From: Glandiceps talaboti
Taxonomy: Eukaryota; Hemichordata; Enteropneusta; Spengelidae
DNA: 64,000 nucleotides
NCBI RefSeq assembly: GCF_964340395.1
Contig: NC_135558.1
Location: 136,001 to 200,000 of the forward strand
Direction of reading: 5' to 3'
The first letter of the stretch is position 1, and every line of letters starts with the position of its first letter. The notes beneath the pieces were generated by a model. The model searched no databases and was not told the origin of the DNA. It saw nothing but the letters and a program-made list of their open reading frames with translations. Both the position numbers and the translations under genes were made by a program. Of the stretch, positions 26,503 through 47,939 are shown piece by piece.

Positions 26503-27001
26503 GTGAAATTTTATCTAGGTGTCAACGAACTTTTATCACATGTGTAGGATAATGATTAGGCAGGCAAGGACATGTAACCGTTGCCTGACACCAGACAATT
26601 AAAAATGCGCATAGTAATATAGTTCGTGTTAAACTACAGTGTCTCTAAAATACTACCTAAATTAATTTATGACGTACACTATAAAAAATTGAATGATGCA
26701 AGGAAAAGTTCATTTGTGTTCAACATTTATCAGAAAACAGAAGACATTTGAAACTTGAAAGTGTATGGTTACATCGACCCTTATTACCGGTGTGATCTGG
26801 TTACCCTTTGACCCCAACCATTCTTCGTCATCATGTGCATGATGTCCGCGCATGTGGGAGAAATGCCTTATGTGTATGTTCACCCCAAGTTTTAATCTTT
26901 TTACAAATTAGCACCTACATTTCAGAAATGTTATCATTTTTATATTATAATAGTTTTAAAGGGAGAACATTTGATTTGTGGGGGGGGGATTCGAAAAACA
27001 T

Positions 27002-27004
<3 letters not shown>

Positions 27005-27078
<74 letters not shown>

Positions 27079-27082
27079 GATG
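27005..27082. repeat. (GA)n microsatellite
   Basis: Dinucleotide run with one interruption, between SLC27A and FOXRED1. Confidence 0.95.
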
Positions 27083-27684
27083 GAAATTGCATGTAGTCCA
27101 TGATGATTTCAATAGGATGACTAAGATTCGGTGGTAAAAAAAAATATTCATCATAAGATAAAATCTTATTTTAAACATTAAATACAACAAAGAAATTAGT
27201 ATTTTAAAAACATAAACAAATATTCATGTATTCCAAATACTAAGTAATAAGATAAGATAACACTTTATTTTAGCCGTTTAGAAAATTTTACATTTCTAAT
27301 TTGGTATTTAAACAAAATAAAGTTAATAATGATCTATGAAATATAAATATTAAAGTATACAGTAGTTCTAGTGTGTGTCTATTGACTACATGTATCATCC
27401 AGGTATATGTAGAGAGCGGTTATAATATCCTTATGTTTTGATTGTAGTATATATCTAAATTGCTCTCCTCTATCTAAGTTTATAAAGTTTGAGTTGAGGG
27501 TAGTGATAATATGTTTAGATGTTTATACATATATAGCAAAGACATAAACAATATGAATGAGTAAATAAAATATTTATTAATAAAATAAAATAAAATAAAA
27601 AAATCCATACCACATATATTATACACCAACTACAGTCCCTCTGAAGTGTATTATATCATACACAAGCCAAATTATTGTCTTTCA

Positions 27685-28066
27685 ACAGAAAATATGGATT
27701 ATACACCCTGTTTGTTCTCTTCATGACATCCCATGTCTACATTACTGGTTTTCCGGTGGATTATACACCCTGTTTGTTCTTTTCATGACAACCCATGTCT
27801 ACATTACTGGTTTTCCGGTGGATTATACACCCTGTTTGTTCTTTTCATGACAACCCATGTCTACATTACTGGTTTCCGGTGGATTATACACCCTGTTTGT
27901 TCTCTTCATGACAACCCATGTCTACATTACTGGTTTTCCGGTGGATTATACACCCTGTTTGTTCTCTTCATGACAACCCATGTCTACATTACTAGTTTCC
28001 GGTGGATTATACACCCTGTTTGTTCTCTTCATGCCAACCCATGTCTACATTACTGGTTTCTGGTGC
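27685..28066. repeat. ~60-bp tandem array, 6 copies
   Basis: Units with GGATTATACACCCTGTTTGT and CCCATGTCTACATTACTGG. Artefactual open frames. Intergenic, between SLC27A and FOXRED1. Confidence 0.92.
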
Positions 28067-28069
28067 TTG

Positions 28070-28718
28070 AAATGGGTGAAAACATTCCAAATCACCATTA
28101 TTTTTCCCATTCTTCATAAATTATGCTTGAGGTAGTGTAATGATATTATTCCCCAACATTTTACTTCATTCAACCTCAGACAAGTATCTGTGATTCAACT
28201 GGAAAATACTCGTGACCAAAGGGTTTGTCACTACAAGTCCTAGCAAATTGTATATATTGACAAGACACTTGTATTTTCCTCAGCTGAATGAAGACAAATA
28301 TTGGCCAATAACATTTAGTAAATATTTTCTTACACAGGGTTATATATTAATCTACACCAATAATAAGTATAAGACAAAAAAATGTTGACTAAAACTGTCG
28401 TGACAAGCTTACAAGTAAATAGGATACCCATATTGTGATTACCCGTACACTGTAACAATGAGTGATGCATTTAATATGATCTTTTATCTAGCAATAAATA
28501 TACTGTCGATAGTCAGTAAAATTCATAAATCCCAGGCTGGTCTTCAAAATGCAACACATGCAAATTGACAGCACTGGTGAGGTTTAAAGAAAGAATCTCA
28601 TATCCCAAGGCACATAATATGTTTTAGAGCATATGTCGGTGTAACTGTCCAGTAATCTTACCAATGCAAAAAAAACTAAGACTAAAAAACTGATACTTCA
28701 GTACATATTTTACAAGTC
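28070..28718. other. Downstream of FOXRED1, no feature seen
   Basis: AT-rich non-coding sequence next to the FOXRED1 stop; part is presumably its 3' UTR. Confidence 0.4.
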
Positions 28719-37304
<8,586 letters not shown>

Positions 37305-37800
37305 CTCGGCTCGCGATCGATCAGAAGCTCCCAGGTCATGAAGGATTGTGCAGGATCGACCCTAGTCCTGCTTGCAGATGGTGCACGTGTCTATACTACT
37401 GACATGACCCTCCAATTGTATAGAACATGTACATCAGTGAAAGTTGGACCGGAAGTTGTGACGGTACAGGGGCTCATGCCTCGATCGCAGTCACACGCGT
37501 CAACGAACAGTTATCCTTATCATGGTTGATGAGGGCGCACAGTTCAAGGATATTCGAGCATATTCGAGTACGGTCATGGAGTATATTATATATAATATAT
37601 AATAATAATGACTTTTATTATCAAAATGCTTTAAAATACACATCGACAAACGGGTAACCCTGTTAGGACCAGCCTAATCTACCCAGGGGCCCAAGCAAGT
37701 TTGTTATATAGCTGGTATCGGTACATACAAAATACTAGTAATTCGTTTAGCTTTAATTTTAGCTTGGAGGAATTATACTGACTCCAAGATTTTAGTAAAG
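37305..37800. other. Upstream of FOXRED1
   Basis: The first ~200 bp are relatively rich in C+G and CpG, fitting a promoter region, but no TATA box or named element can be supported. Confidence 0.35.
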
Positions 37801-39040
37801 TGAAGCTCCGCGGATCCGAGGACTGTGAGAGAGTCTATCTGAGCCCCCTGTGGTGCTATGGGCATGGCAAACTGTCTGCCTGTCTGTCTGTTTGTGTGTG
37901 TGTGTGTGTGTGTGTGTAAACAACTCAAAGTCAAAAACCGCTAGACCAATTGCCATATTTTGTGGCTATATTACCTTGGGTGTCTAAGGTTAGAAAATTG
38001 TTCAAATCAAAATGATCTCACCACCAGTGTGTGATTTGGGTAAAAAATATGATTTTTGGTCAAAAAATGTAAGCTCAAAAAACTACAGCGCAGATCAGTC
38101 TGAAATTTGGTGGGAAGTTTCTTAGGAGTGTTTAGATTTATGTATGAATTGCTCATGACATGATCCCATCAGTGATACGCAAATTAGGTATACAATTAAA
38201 TGTGTGTTTTTGGTCAAAAGTCTTTAATACCAAAACTACTGAGCAGATTAGGCTGAAATTTGATTGGAACAGTCTTCAGAGTGTTTATATTAAGAATCAA
38301 TCAAGACATGATGATCCCATCAGTGATATGCAAATTAGGGTAAAAAATATCTTTTGGTTAAAATCTATAATTCCAAATAATTGAGCAGATTGGGTTGAAA
38401 TTTGATGGGAATGTTCTTAGTGGTGTTTAGATTAAGAATTGTTCATGACATGATGGTTCCATTAGGTCTAAAAACATGTCTTTATGGTCAAAAATCTAAA
38501 ATTCCAAAACTACCTAGCAGATTGGGCTGAAATTTAATGGGGATGCATCTGGGCATGTGTAGATGAAGCAGTATTGACAACGTGATGATACTATCAGCAA
38601 CAGTAATATGCAAATTAGGTCTAAAAATGCCAATTTTGGTCAAAAACTTATATCTTGAAACTGCATGGTGAAAGTGGTTGAAACTTGGTGAGGATGTTTC
38701 TGGAGGTGTTATTTTGCAGTTATTGTTCACATTAAAACACAATTGGCCCTAGCAACCATGACCATGCCCTTAGCAACACTGAAATGATGCATATTACAAA
38801 GATAACAACAGGTATGAGTAAGTGAATACAGATTCAAAATACGTATGGAAATATGCCTAGCAACAGGATAATGCCCATAGCAACAGCTTAATGATGGTCT
38901 ATATTGCAAATATGAAAAGTGGGAAAGGCAGGCTAAGCAAGTTAATGAAGATTCCAAAAATATATGCAAATATGCCTAGCAATAAGACCATGCCCATTTC
39001 AACAATTAAATACAGTGGGCTACAACGCCATTGTGCTATT
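37800..39040 (-). repeat. Large repeat family D, inverted copy
   Basis: Reverse complement of the order seen at 39900-41312: a (TG)n tract at 37895-37917, then five or six ~115-bp subunits with TGATATGCAAATTAGG, then AGCAACCATGACCATGCCCT blocks. It ends near AATGGCGTTGTAG on the minus strand. Confidence 0.75.
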
Positions 39041-39114
39041 TTTTATGATAGCACTGCATAGGAGCTTGGCCCGCGACTGTTGCACCAGGGTCCACAGGGA
39101 ACAGCAAGTGTGTA

Positions 39115-39237
<123 letters not shown>

Positions 39238-39490
39238 GCTAATTTTTTGTGGTGAAATTAATTATTTTTTGCGTGATATCAATTAATTGACTGCTTGATT
39301 TTTGTGGTGATATAAAACTGTTTTTCCTTCTTTCCCTGGCTAGTTTTCTCTCTTTCAGCTGTATACAATTCTCTTTTTATTGACTAAATAAAGACATCCT
39401 GTCCATTCTTCTATTCTTATCTAAATTAAAACACCCCTAATCTCATAATTACCAGGGGATAGGTTACAGCCAAAATTTGCTTTATCTCTT

Positions 39491-39588
39491 ATCTACTGGG
39501 TTATTATCACAACTAACACACAGTCAGTAACATGCAACTTTAATACTAGTTTGCATATCACTGACTGTGTGTTCGGTGTAATAATAAC
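39491..39588. repeat. 98-bp hairpin with ~38-bp arms
   Basis: Left GTTATTATCACAACTAACAC and ACAGTCAGT; right ACTGACTGTGTGTTCGGTGT and AATAATAAC. Few mismatches, so a small MITE or palindrome. Confidence 0.65.
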
Positions 39589-39899
39589 TCAACAGAGTAA
39601 CTTTTTTTAAACAGTTCTTCAGTTTACTTTGAAATTAGCCAGGCTAGAAAACCAATTCGAAGTGAGGATTACTTGTGTATTACTACAAACATTTTGACCT
39701 TTTATTTTGATGATAGTACTTTCTAATTATCAAGACAGTAAAATCATAGATGTTAGAGAAGTCTCTTTTCTAACATCTATAGTAAAATATAGTTACTTTG
39801 TAAATTATTTTCCCTTTTCCCATTTATACTTGGCTGTAAACTTTCTCTTTCTAAACTTCGTCAAAATGAGACCTCATGAATTCATGCTGTTTAATAAAA

Positions 39900-41216
39900 A
39901 TACCGCCAATGGCGTTGTAACACAACTGTAGTTTTTAAAAATGTTTATCCATATGCTAGTCTATGCTAACAATAGGTGTTTATTTGCTGAATAACTATCC
40001 AGTTGCCTATCCAACCATGTTGCTATCTTTACGATAAATGCTATCATTTGGCTGTTGCTATGGGCGTGGTCATGTTGTTAGATATATTTGCATACATTTG
40101 TGTATGTTTTTGTTCACTTGTGTATGAATTCCTGATATTGTCTTTGCAATATACGTGATCATTTGGCTGTTGCTATGGGCGTGGTCTTGTTGCTAGGAAA
40201 ATTTACATACATTTTTTGAATGTTTATTCAATTGTCTATTAAACCCTGTTGTTATCTTTGTGAAATACACCACCGTTTGGCTGTTGCTATGGGCGTGGTC
40301 ATGGTTACTAGGGTATTTGCATACATTTTTTAAATGTTAATTCATCTGTCTTTCTATTCCTGTTGTTATCTTTGCAATATACGTGATTATTTGGCTGTTG
40401 TTATGGGCGTGGTCTTGTTGCTATGCAAATTTACATACATTTTTTGGATGTTTATTCAATTATCTATTAAACCCTGTTGTTATCTTTGTGAAATACACCA
40501 CCGTTTGGCTGTTGCTATGGGCGTGGTCATGGTTGCTAGGGTATTTGCATACATTTTTTGAATGTTTACTCACTTGCTTACCAGATGATGTTATTTGACC
40601 AAAATATACTGCCATTTGGTTGTTGCTAAGGGCGTGGTCATGGTCGCTAGGGCCAATTTTGTCAAAATGTTTTTAAGAAAATCTGCAGAATAACAGTTTC
40701 AGAAACATCTCGCCAAGTTTCAGACTAATTGACCAAGTACTTTTTGAGATATAAGTTTTTGACCAAAAATGAACATTTTTACACCTAATTTGCATATCAC
40801 TCATGGAATCATGGTAAGCTTAATATTTCTTCATCCATACATCCCTAGATACATTCCCATTAAATTTCAGCCCAATCTGCTCAGTAGTTTTAGAATTATA
40901 GATTTTTAACGAAAAAAGACACATTTTAGCCCTAATTTGCATATCACTGATGGAATCATCCCGTCATGAACAAATCTTACTTTACACCACCTTAAGAATG
41001 TTCCCACCAAATTTCGCACCAATCTGCCCAGTAGTTTCTGAGTTTAAGTTTTTTGACCAAAAATCACATTTTTTGACCCAAATCACACACCTGTGATGCG
41101 ATCATTTTGATTTGAACAATTTCCCAACTAGACACCCAAAGTAATGGACCCACCAAATATCGTGGCAATCGGTTCAGCGGTTTTTGACTTTAAGTTGTTT
41201 ACACACACACACACAT

Positions 41217-41255
<39 letters not shown>

Positions 41256-41312
41256 GACAGACGCCGGGCGATCCCTATAGCACTACTGAACAAGTTCAGT
41301 TGTGCTAAAAAC
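39900..41312 (+). repeat. Large repeat family D, direct copy 1
   Basis: Begins GGCGTTGTAACACAACTG. Holds about five ~115-bp units of TTTGGCTGTTGCTATGGGCG, then the ATTTGCATATCACT block, then (CA)n/(CAGA)n and GCCGGGCGATCCCTATAGCA, ending TTCAGTTGTGCTA. Confidence 0.8.
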
Positions 41313-41479
41313 TATACAATGGTGTCATTCTCTTTCACTTACAGTAAAAAAAATGGCATCGATCAGAAGTTTGGTAGAAGTGATGTACTGCTCTAGCTAG
41401 GCAACTTCTGTAAAACGTTTTGTTGACTGGTTCTATTGTTAATGTAATTTTAATCTCAAGAAATCAAAAATACCACAAA

Positions 41480-42696
41480 TGGCGTTGTAGCACAACTGTA
41501 CAGTTTTTAAAAATGTTTATCCATATGGTAGTCCATGCTAACAATAAGTGAATGCTGAATGACTATCCAGTTGCCAATCCAACCATGTTGCTATCTTTAC
41601 GATATATGCTATCATTTGGCTGTTGCTATGGGTGTGGTCATGTTGTTAGATATATTTGCATACATTTTTGTATGTTTTTGTTCACTTGTGTATGAATTCC
41701 GGATATTATCTTTGCAATACACATTTGGCTGTTGCTATGGGCGTGGTCTTGTTGCTAGGCATATTACATACATTTTTTGAATGTTTATTCAATTGTCTAT
41801 TAATCCATGTTGTTATCTTTGCAATATACATGATCATTTGGCTGTTGCTATGGGCGTGGTCTTGTTTCTAGTCAAATTTACATACATTTTTAAAATGTTT
41901 ATTCAGGTGTCTATTAATCCCTGTTATCTTTGTGAAATACATGACCGTTTGGCTGTTGCTATGGGCGTGGTCATGGTTGCTAGGGTATTTGCATACATTT
42001 TTTTTGAATGTTTACTCATTTGCCTACCAGATGATGTTGTTATTTTACCAAAATATACTGCCATTTGTTTGTTGCTAAGGGCGTGGTCATGGTCGCTAGG
42101 GCCAATTTTGTCAAAATGTTTTGAAGAAAATCTGCAGAATAACACTTTCAGAAACATCTCACCAAGTTTCAGACTCGGTGACCAAGTACTTTTTGAGATA
42201 TAAGTTTTTGACCAAAATTGAACATTTTTACACCTAATTTGCATATCAGTCATGGAATCATTGTATGCTTAATATTTCTTCGTCCATACATCCCTAGATG
42301 CATTCCCATTAAATTTCAGCCCAATCTGCTCAGTAGTTTTGGAATTATAGATTTTTAACGAAAAAAGACACATTTTAGCCCTTATTTGCATATCACTGGT
42401 GGAATCATCACGTCATGAACAAATCTTACTTTACACCCCCTTAAGAATGTTCCCACCAAATTTCGCACCAATCTGCCCAGTAGTTTCTGAGTTTAAGTTT
42501 TTTGACCAAAAATCACATTTTTGACCCAAATCACACACCTGTGATGCAATCATTTTGATTTGAACAATTTCCCAACTAGACACCCAAGGTAATGGACCCA
42601 CCAAATATCATGGCAATTGGTTCAGTGGTTTTTAACTTTAAGTTGTTTACACACACACACACACACACACACAGACAGACAGACAGACAGACAGCC

Positions 42697-42736
<40 letters not shown>

Positions 42737-42785
42737 GCCGGGCGATCCCTATAGCACTACTGAACCTCAGTTCAGTTGTGCTAAT
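41480..42785 (+). repeat. Large repeat family D, direct copy 2
   Basis: Block-by-block match to 39900-41312: GGCGTTGTAGCACAACTGTA at the start, GCCGGGCGATCCCTATAGCA and CAGTTCAGTTGTGCTA at the end. The two ends are inverted repeats of each other over about 13 bp. Confidence 0.8.
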
Positions 42786-42789
42786 AAAT

Positions 42790-43663
42790 GTATGTATTTC
42801 TTCATATCTCAATGAAAACTATTCTATTCTATTCCATGGACATGATCTTTACAGCCACAATATAGGTTTTGCAGTCTGAGGCTAAATGGCAACAGGGCCA
42901 AAATTTAGGAGGGCCTGTGATACTACCAAGGTCTGCACAAACCATATCTGGGACTTAAAGGTTTTATCATATATCTCTTGTGGTATTTAAGAACTGACAC
43001 AGAAACATCATTTGAATCACTTAAAACACATAAGTTGACAGTGAAATATCGTTGTATGCACAAAAACATAAAGATAGTGAGAACAAAATCAAAGTCTGAT
43101 CACTGAGCAAATGTATATCGACAAGCATGCCACTTGCCATATTTGGGCCAAGTGTGACAGGCTATAATATGGAAAATTATTGCACAGGTTCGGTGCAAAT
43201 GCCTCTCCATTGAAGTATAGGTTAATAGTGGTTTCAACACTAGCAACTTTTATTCATCAAAGTCTAAAATTTGGCTTAATATTGAATCCAATGTCAATTT
43301 ATTTTCTCCATATAATCAATGTCATGATGTAGGCCAACTAGTAACTTTTCATCTGACACACATCATGACTACCACTTCAACAAACAAACCTCAAAATAAA
43401 TAATATACATATAGTGCTAGGTCCATGTCAGTACATCAACTTTCATACACACATTCTCTTTTTTTAAACAGTAAGCAGCAACTTCATACAGCATTACTGT
43501 ATGAACTGCACCTTCTGTTGTCATGGTAACCAGCAGTAGCTTATATCCAGGCTGAGATTAAGACAGTGTTCAAATGTTTTACATATCCAAGCACCACAGT
43601 AAATGTTTTCAAATTTACAATTCTGGCCTGTAGATGGCGCTGTCACAATTTTGGTGTACCAGT
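42790..43663. other. Downstream of TMEM141, no feature seen
   Basis: Non-coding. An AATAAA on the minus strand near 43247-43252 could serve TMEM141 polyadenylation, about 415 nt after the stop. Confidence 0.35.
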
Positions 43664-43884
43664 TCATGCCACTGGTTTACCAAGGTAATCACCATATTTA
43701 GTTTTTGCAATAGCTGGTTCATCTGGTATAGGTATTGTGGATTCTTGGACTTTAGCCTGGTTTTGTAACACTCTAAATCTGTCTTCTGAGACTTTCCCTT
43801 GGCGTTCAGCATCTAATAACCACATCTTTTGACACTGTTTAGTTGCTGTTGATGCTGCAATGTAACCAACGATTATAGCACCAC
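43664..43884 (-). CDS. TMEM141: TMEM141 exon 4 (residues 69-141) and stop
   Basis: Acceptor TTTTCTTAG|GT. Encodes the second hydrophobic segment and a polar tail (KVSEDRFRVLQNQAKVQEST) ending KPVA, then TGA. Confidence 0.9.
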
Positions 43885-46800
43885 CTAAGAAAACAGAACA
43901 AGGCAGAGAATTAATCATTAGTTGTCATTCATATATGTTAGTATGGTACATAATGCATTCAAAGATAATCTCTGCAATGCCATTTTCAAGTGTTCAGGTA
44001 AAAATTCCTTTGAACAATTCCTGAAACTATATTTGGCATTCCTCATACAAAATACACAATTATATATCAGTAAAATTAAACTAATTTTTTATTAATATTG
44101 TTCTGGTTGTAATAAAATTCCACATTAATACTAGAAATATATATCTAATACAAGGAAATGCCTTATGTGAAGACAAAGATATACATTTGTATGCTATGAC
44201 TATGGAGACAGAAATAACTTAAATTTGAAAGAGTGAAGTAAATACAAACAATTGAATGATTATTTTGTAATTTATATTCATCAACTGAGGTGCAAGAACC
44301 AGCTGTGTATTTTTTTATGTCAAACTTGCAGATGTTCAGAATGCCTTGGCCTAGTGTACAACAGGCATCTTGCAAACCAAATTAGCCAAGTTCATAACTA
44401 AATTTTTGAGATGTTGCACAATGCAGGATTAGTGAAAATGACTGTAGTGGGTTCCTAAGAAATGCAGCTACAATCAAATGTGCCTCACCTTTGTTCCATT
44501 TTAAACTTGGCTGGAACTTGATATCAACATTGTAAATACTTACCTGCTGCAAAAGCAATGTTAAACTTGACTGGAATTCGATATCGACTTTGTAAATACT
44601 TAAAAACACTATATCCTGCACCAGCACCTGTTACACAATGTCAGAAATGGAAAAGATTGATTATGTAAGCCCCTGTTTACATGATGCTATTTTTGAAAGA
44701 AAAATGCAACTATTTTGTTGCATTTGCACCTACTGTCCACACAGAGACAACAAAAATGCACATGACAAGCAACATTTGAAAATGCTGCCGAAAGTAGATC
44801 TTTTTGAGTGATCATTTTTCATTTGAAATTGAAGCATTGTAAACAGGTGACAATGGAAAGATTAAACAACTGACATGTAAACAACTGAAAATGCAATCGA
44901 GACCTTGGGAATGACCCCACTGATGACGTAGTTATGAACAAGCTTTAACAACATTTGTGCCTGTGCAACAGCATCATTTTTGAATTGTTCCACGTTCAAA
45001 ATTTCTGTTACACAGATGGTAAAAAACGTCTGTCAGACTACACATTAAAATGACATTGATTTTAGCATTTTCATTTGAAGACACTTTAACGTCAATGTGG
45101 CCTAAGTCAGTATAATTAGATGATAAGTCCATTGTATAAAGAAACAATTATACTTTGTATGCTAACACGTTACATCTTAGAGTAGTATCAGAACAATAAC
45201 ACGTATTTGTGATATATTGCCAGTACCAAAGTCCCACGATAATGATACTAAATTACTACAACTTAGTACAAGTAATTTTTGTATCGACTGTACTCTTTAC
45301 ATGTACATTAGGCTATAGTCTCACTGCCAGACTCATGACTATCATTCCTTTGTAAGGTGCATAAAGTTGATCTCAAGCGGCGACACCATGAGAAGTGAGG
45401 GACTTTTTGAGTCCCAAGTCTGGTTAGAAGTGTTGGAAATGAATGTGATGTGGTCATTATGTGGGTTGGCCAAAATATGCAAATGACATCTCAACGTAGG
45501 TCACAGTCCTGCGATCATAAAAAAGATATGTGAAGTCACCTACGGCGGTGGCAATATTGCCCAAGGACTCTTGCCAAAGAGACACAAATGCCAGTAGTGA
45601 GGATTGAACTAGAGACTAGTGCCAGCAACATGCAGACTATTCAATCATTATAGCATGGCTCCACATAGTTAGTTTGGTGGAGAGAGAGTATATCTTCATA
45701 TTAAGTTTATTCTTACATGTTATACATTATTTAACAGTTATAGCCTGGCTTTATTCAGGCACCTGAAGACATCTATTGCCCTGTGGGGTACCAACTATTC
45801 AATAAATATAGTCACAACATAACAGAACAAGGAGTAAGATGACGTCTACTAGTGCTTGAATAAAGCCAGGAAATAAATAAACACATCATGTTCTAAAATG
45901 TTCTAAAGTTTCAGTGTTTGGCTTAGATCATAACATGTGGTATGGACTATTGACCCATAGTGACCTCAATTTGCCAAAGTCTAAGCAAATCACAGGTAGA
46001 CTTCTGTGCTACATTAATAGTGCCCTTGGTGAAAAAGAAAATGAATAGCACCCACTATAGGCAAATAGAGGTCAATATGGGTCACTATACCAAATGAAAT
46101 CCATGTCAATCACTCATGTTGTATGAAAATGATGTTATAACTTATTAGAGCCAATGGATGATACTTTGACAATATACTCAATATTCAATATTTGAATAAC
46201 AATATGAGATTATTACCCAATATCACCTCTACCTTTGTCATATTGCCAGTTTCAGTATTGTGACATGAGCCGTGGATGAACGGTGATACAACGAATAAAG
46301 AGGTGATATTGAATAATAACTGATTTATGATATACCTATGCCCACGAATTCAAAGAATTTATACAAAAAATAAAAAGAGCATAGCCTAATGTGGGCTTCA
46401 TGCATCGCGTTACCCTATTGTCAGGTGACATTCACATCTGCTGACCTGTATCAACCTGCTTTGATGAAATGTTTGAATGATTTGTCAACTTTCATCAGAC
46501 AGATTTCGGAGTAAAATGTCATAATTATTTTGAAATACAATGTAGTAGTGTAGATTCTCTAAAAGTTTCAGAAAATGCTTTCATATCTTAATAAAACAAG
46601 ATGGTCAACCATGAATGTAACTTTGAATGGTATGCGACAGTGTAAGCGTTCACATAGTGTGTGGTCTACAATCATGTCGGAGATACCATTGTGAAATGAA
46701 TGTACCTGTACAGTGTGGTACTGAATTTATAATTTAATGTATGATTGTAAATAGTATCATTTGGGTATGGATATTTTCGTCAAAATTTCCCTGTTTTGAA

Positions 46801-47933
46801 AGATGTCTGTTTTGTGGTCATATACGATATAACATCATCAAACAGAATTTAAATTAAAATGTCTTTAACATTTAACATGAATATCATGAAGTGTAACATC
46901 TCATATCAGAAGTGATATTTTACATTACACATCATCAAGAATGATTGATCTGGTCATAGGTATATGATAATATGATTTACTTACCAACAACTGAAGTACT
47001 CATACCAATAACAAATGCTTTAGACTGACAAGTAGCATAGTTGTCTAAACCCTGTAGTACAGAAAGGTAAAGATGGTACATGTAGGTGTTTTGTTTGAAT
47101 GACATGTCATTTGTTTCCAACTTTGTGTTTTTATGATCTTTGTTTGTATTGTATCTTTCACACATAGTAAGATTAATCCATAGTCAACTGTATGGGCAGG
47201 GCTTTCCCTAGTCCAAGGAAAGTCTAACTTGAATAGGTAGTCAGCTGTATTTCAAATGTTATAAGTGTTAACTAGAATACTGTTCAAAATAGTATAACCA
47301 TGACCCATGCAAGGTATGCTTTAGCCTGACTTGCTGGGTCTGTAATGGTCCTGCTTGCAGATGGAGTAAGTCACGACTCAATTCTGACATTCTGACAAAT
47401 TAAGTCATGACATACCAGTTACAGTTACAGTCACTGCATAAAAGTTATTATATAATTTGGTCTATCTAGATTTTATGTGACATCACAGCCATTGACAGTG
47501 AAGAGACTCTTTCACTGCCCAGCTGCCATCAAACTGGGTTGACATTATCAACAATATTATTACGACACTGCTTGCGTACTCACTACCAAACTCACTATTA
47601 CTGCGCAACATTTCAAACTGAGTACAAAATGTATGAATGGAACTCGTTATGATAAAGATCTAATTCATCTTTCTGTGTTATTGTGTAGATTTTTAAAAAT
47701 CTGTGTATTTGACCTTAGGATACTGAATCTTATCACATATGACATGACAAGTCCTGGTTTTGTTTACTTCTCTCAAGACTCACAACTTACAAAACATAAC
47801 TTATAACTTCAATATTATTATATAATAATATTAAGCATTCATTGGTACAAGCATGCGATGCAGTCTGCCCTGTACTTACCGGATATTTCTTGGCTGTTTC
47901 GTGATCAACATCTTCCAAACCAATAAGAACCAT
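43664..47933 (-). CDS. TMEM141: TMEM141, small two-pass membrane protein, 4 exons, 141 aa
   Basis: Joined exons: 47933-47880, 47051-46985, 44627-44544, 43884-43664; 426 nt including stop TGA at 43664-43666. Residues 1-31 (GLEDVDHETAKKYPGLDNYA then TCQSKAFVIG) closely follow the diagnostic start of TMEM141. Two hydrophobic segments are visible: about 28-48 (KAFVIGMSTSVVGAGAGYSVF) and about 62-79 (IAFAAGGAIIVGYIAAS), followed by a conserved Cys-containing K-x-C-x-x-x-W-L motif. The molecular function of the family is unknown, so none is claimed. The C-terminal tail is about 30 aa longer than human TMEM141 (108 aa). Exon lengths and phases (0,1,1) give one continuous frame, and all introns are GT-AG. 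Confidence 0.92.
44498..44606. repeat. TMEM141: Partial tandem duplication of TMEM141 exon 3
   Basis: The segment 44560-44606 (exon) and 44498-44545 (intron and donor) share TTAAACTTG-CTGGAA-T and GTAAATACTTA at the same spacing with about 85% identity. The downstream copy lies across the donor. Confidence 0.7.
44544..44627 (-). CDS. TMEM141: TMEM141 exon 3 (residues 41-69)
   Basis: Acceptor TGTAACAG|GT, donor G|GTAAGTATT, phase 1 at both ends. A diverged partial copy of this exon lies in the adjacent intron at 44498-44543. Confidence 0.88.
45350..45690 (-). mobile_element. Possible tRNA-derived SINE
   Basis: On the minus strand 45600-45665 reads like a decayed tRNA: GGAGCCATGCTATAATGATT, then a B-box-like AGTTCAATCC. 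In TMEM141 intron 2. No second copy is seen in the window, so this is weak. Confidence 0.3.
46212..46317. mobile_element. Small MITE-like hairpin (106 bp)
   Basis: Ends TTATTACCCAATATCACCTC and GAGGTGATATTGAATAATAA are a 21-bp inverted pair with two mismatches. In TMEM141 intron 2. Confidence 0.6.
46985..47051 (-). CDS. TMEM141: TMEM141 exon 2 (residues 19-41)
   Basis: Acceptor TACTACAG|GGT, donor G|GTAAGT. Encodes GLDNYATCQSKAFVIGMSTS, the most diagnostic stretch. Confidence 0.93.
47880..47933 (-). CDS. TMEM141: TMEM141 exon 1 (residues 1-18)
   Basis: Start ATG 47933-47931; donor CCG|GTAAGT at phase 0. A further in-frame upstream ATG at 48014 would add 27 residues, but the shorter start aligns with the family N-terminus. 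Confidence 0.88.
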
Positions 47934-47939
47934 GCTTAC

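Noticed and set aside
40334-42203. Repeated hydrophobic open frames (LAVAMGVV units)
   Set aside because: They follow the ~115-bp sub-repeats of family D, contain no Met-start conservation between copies and break by frameshift.
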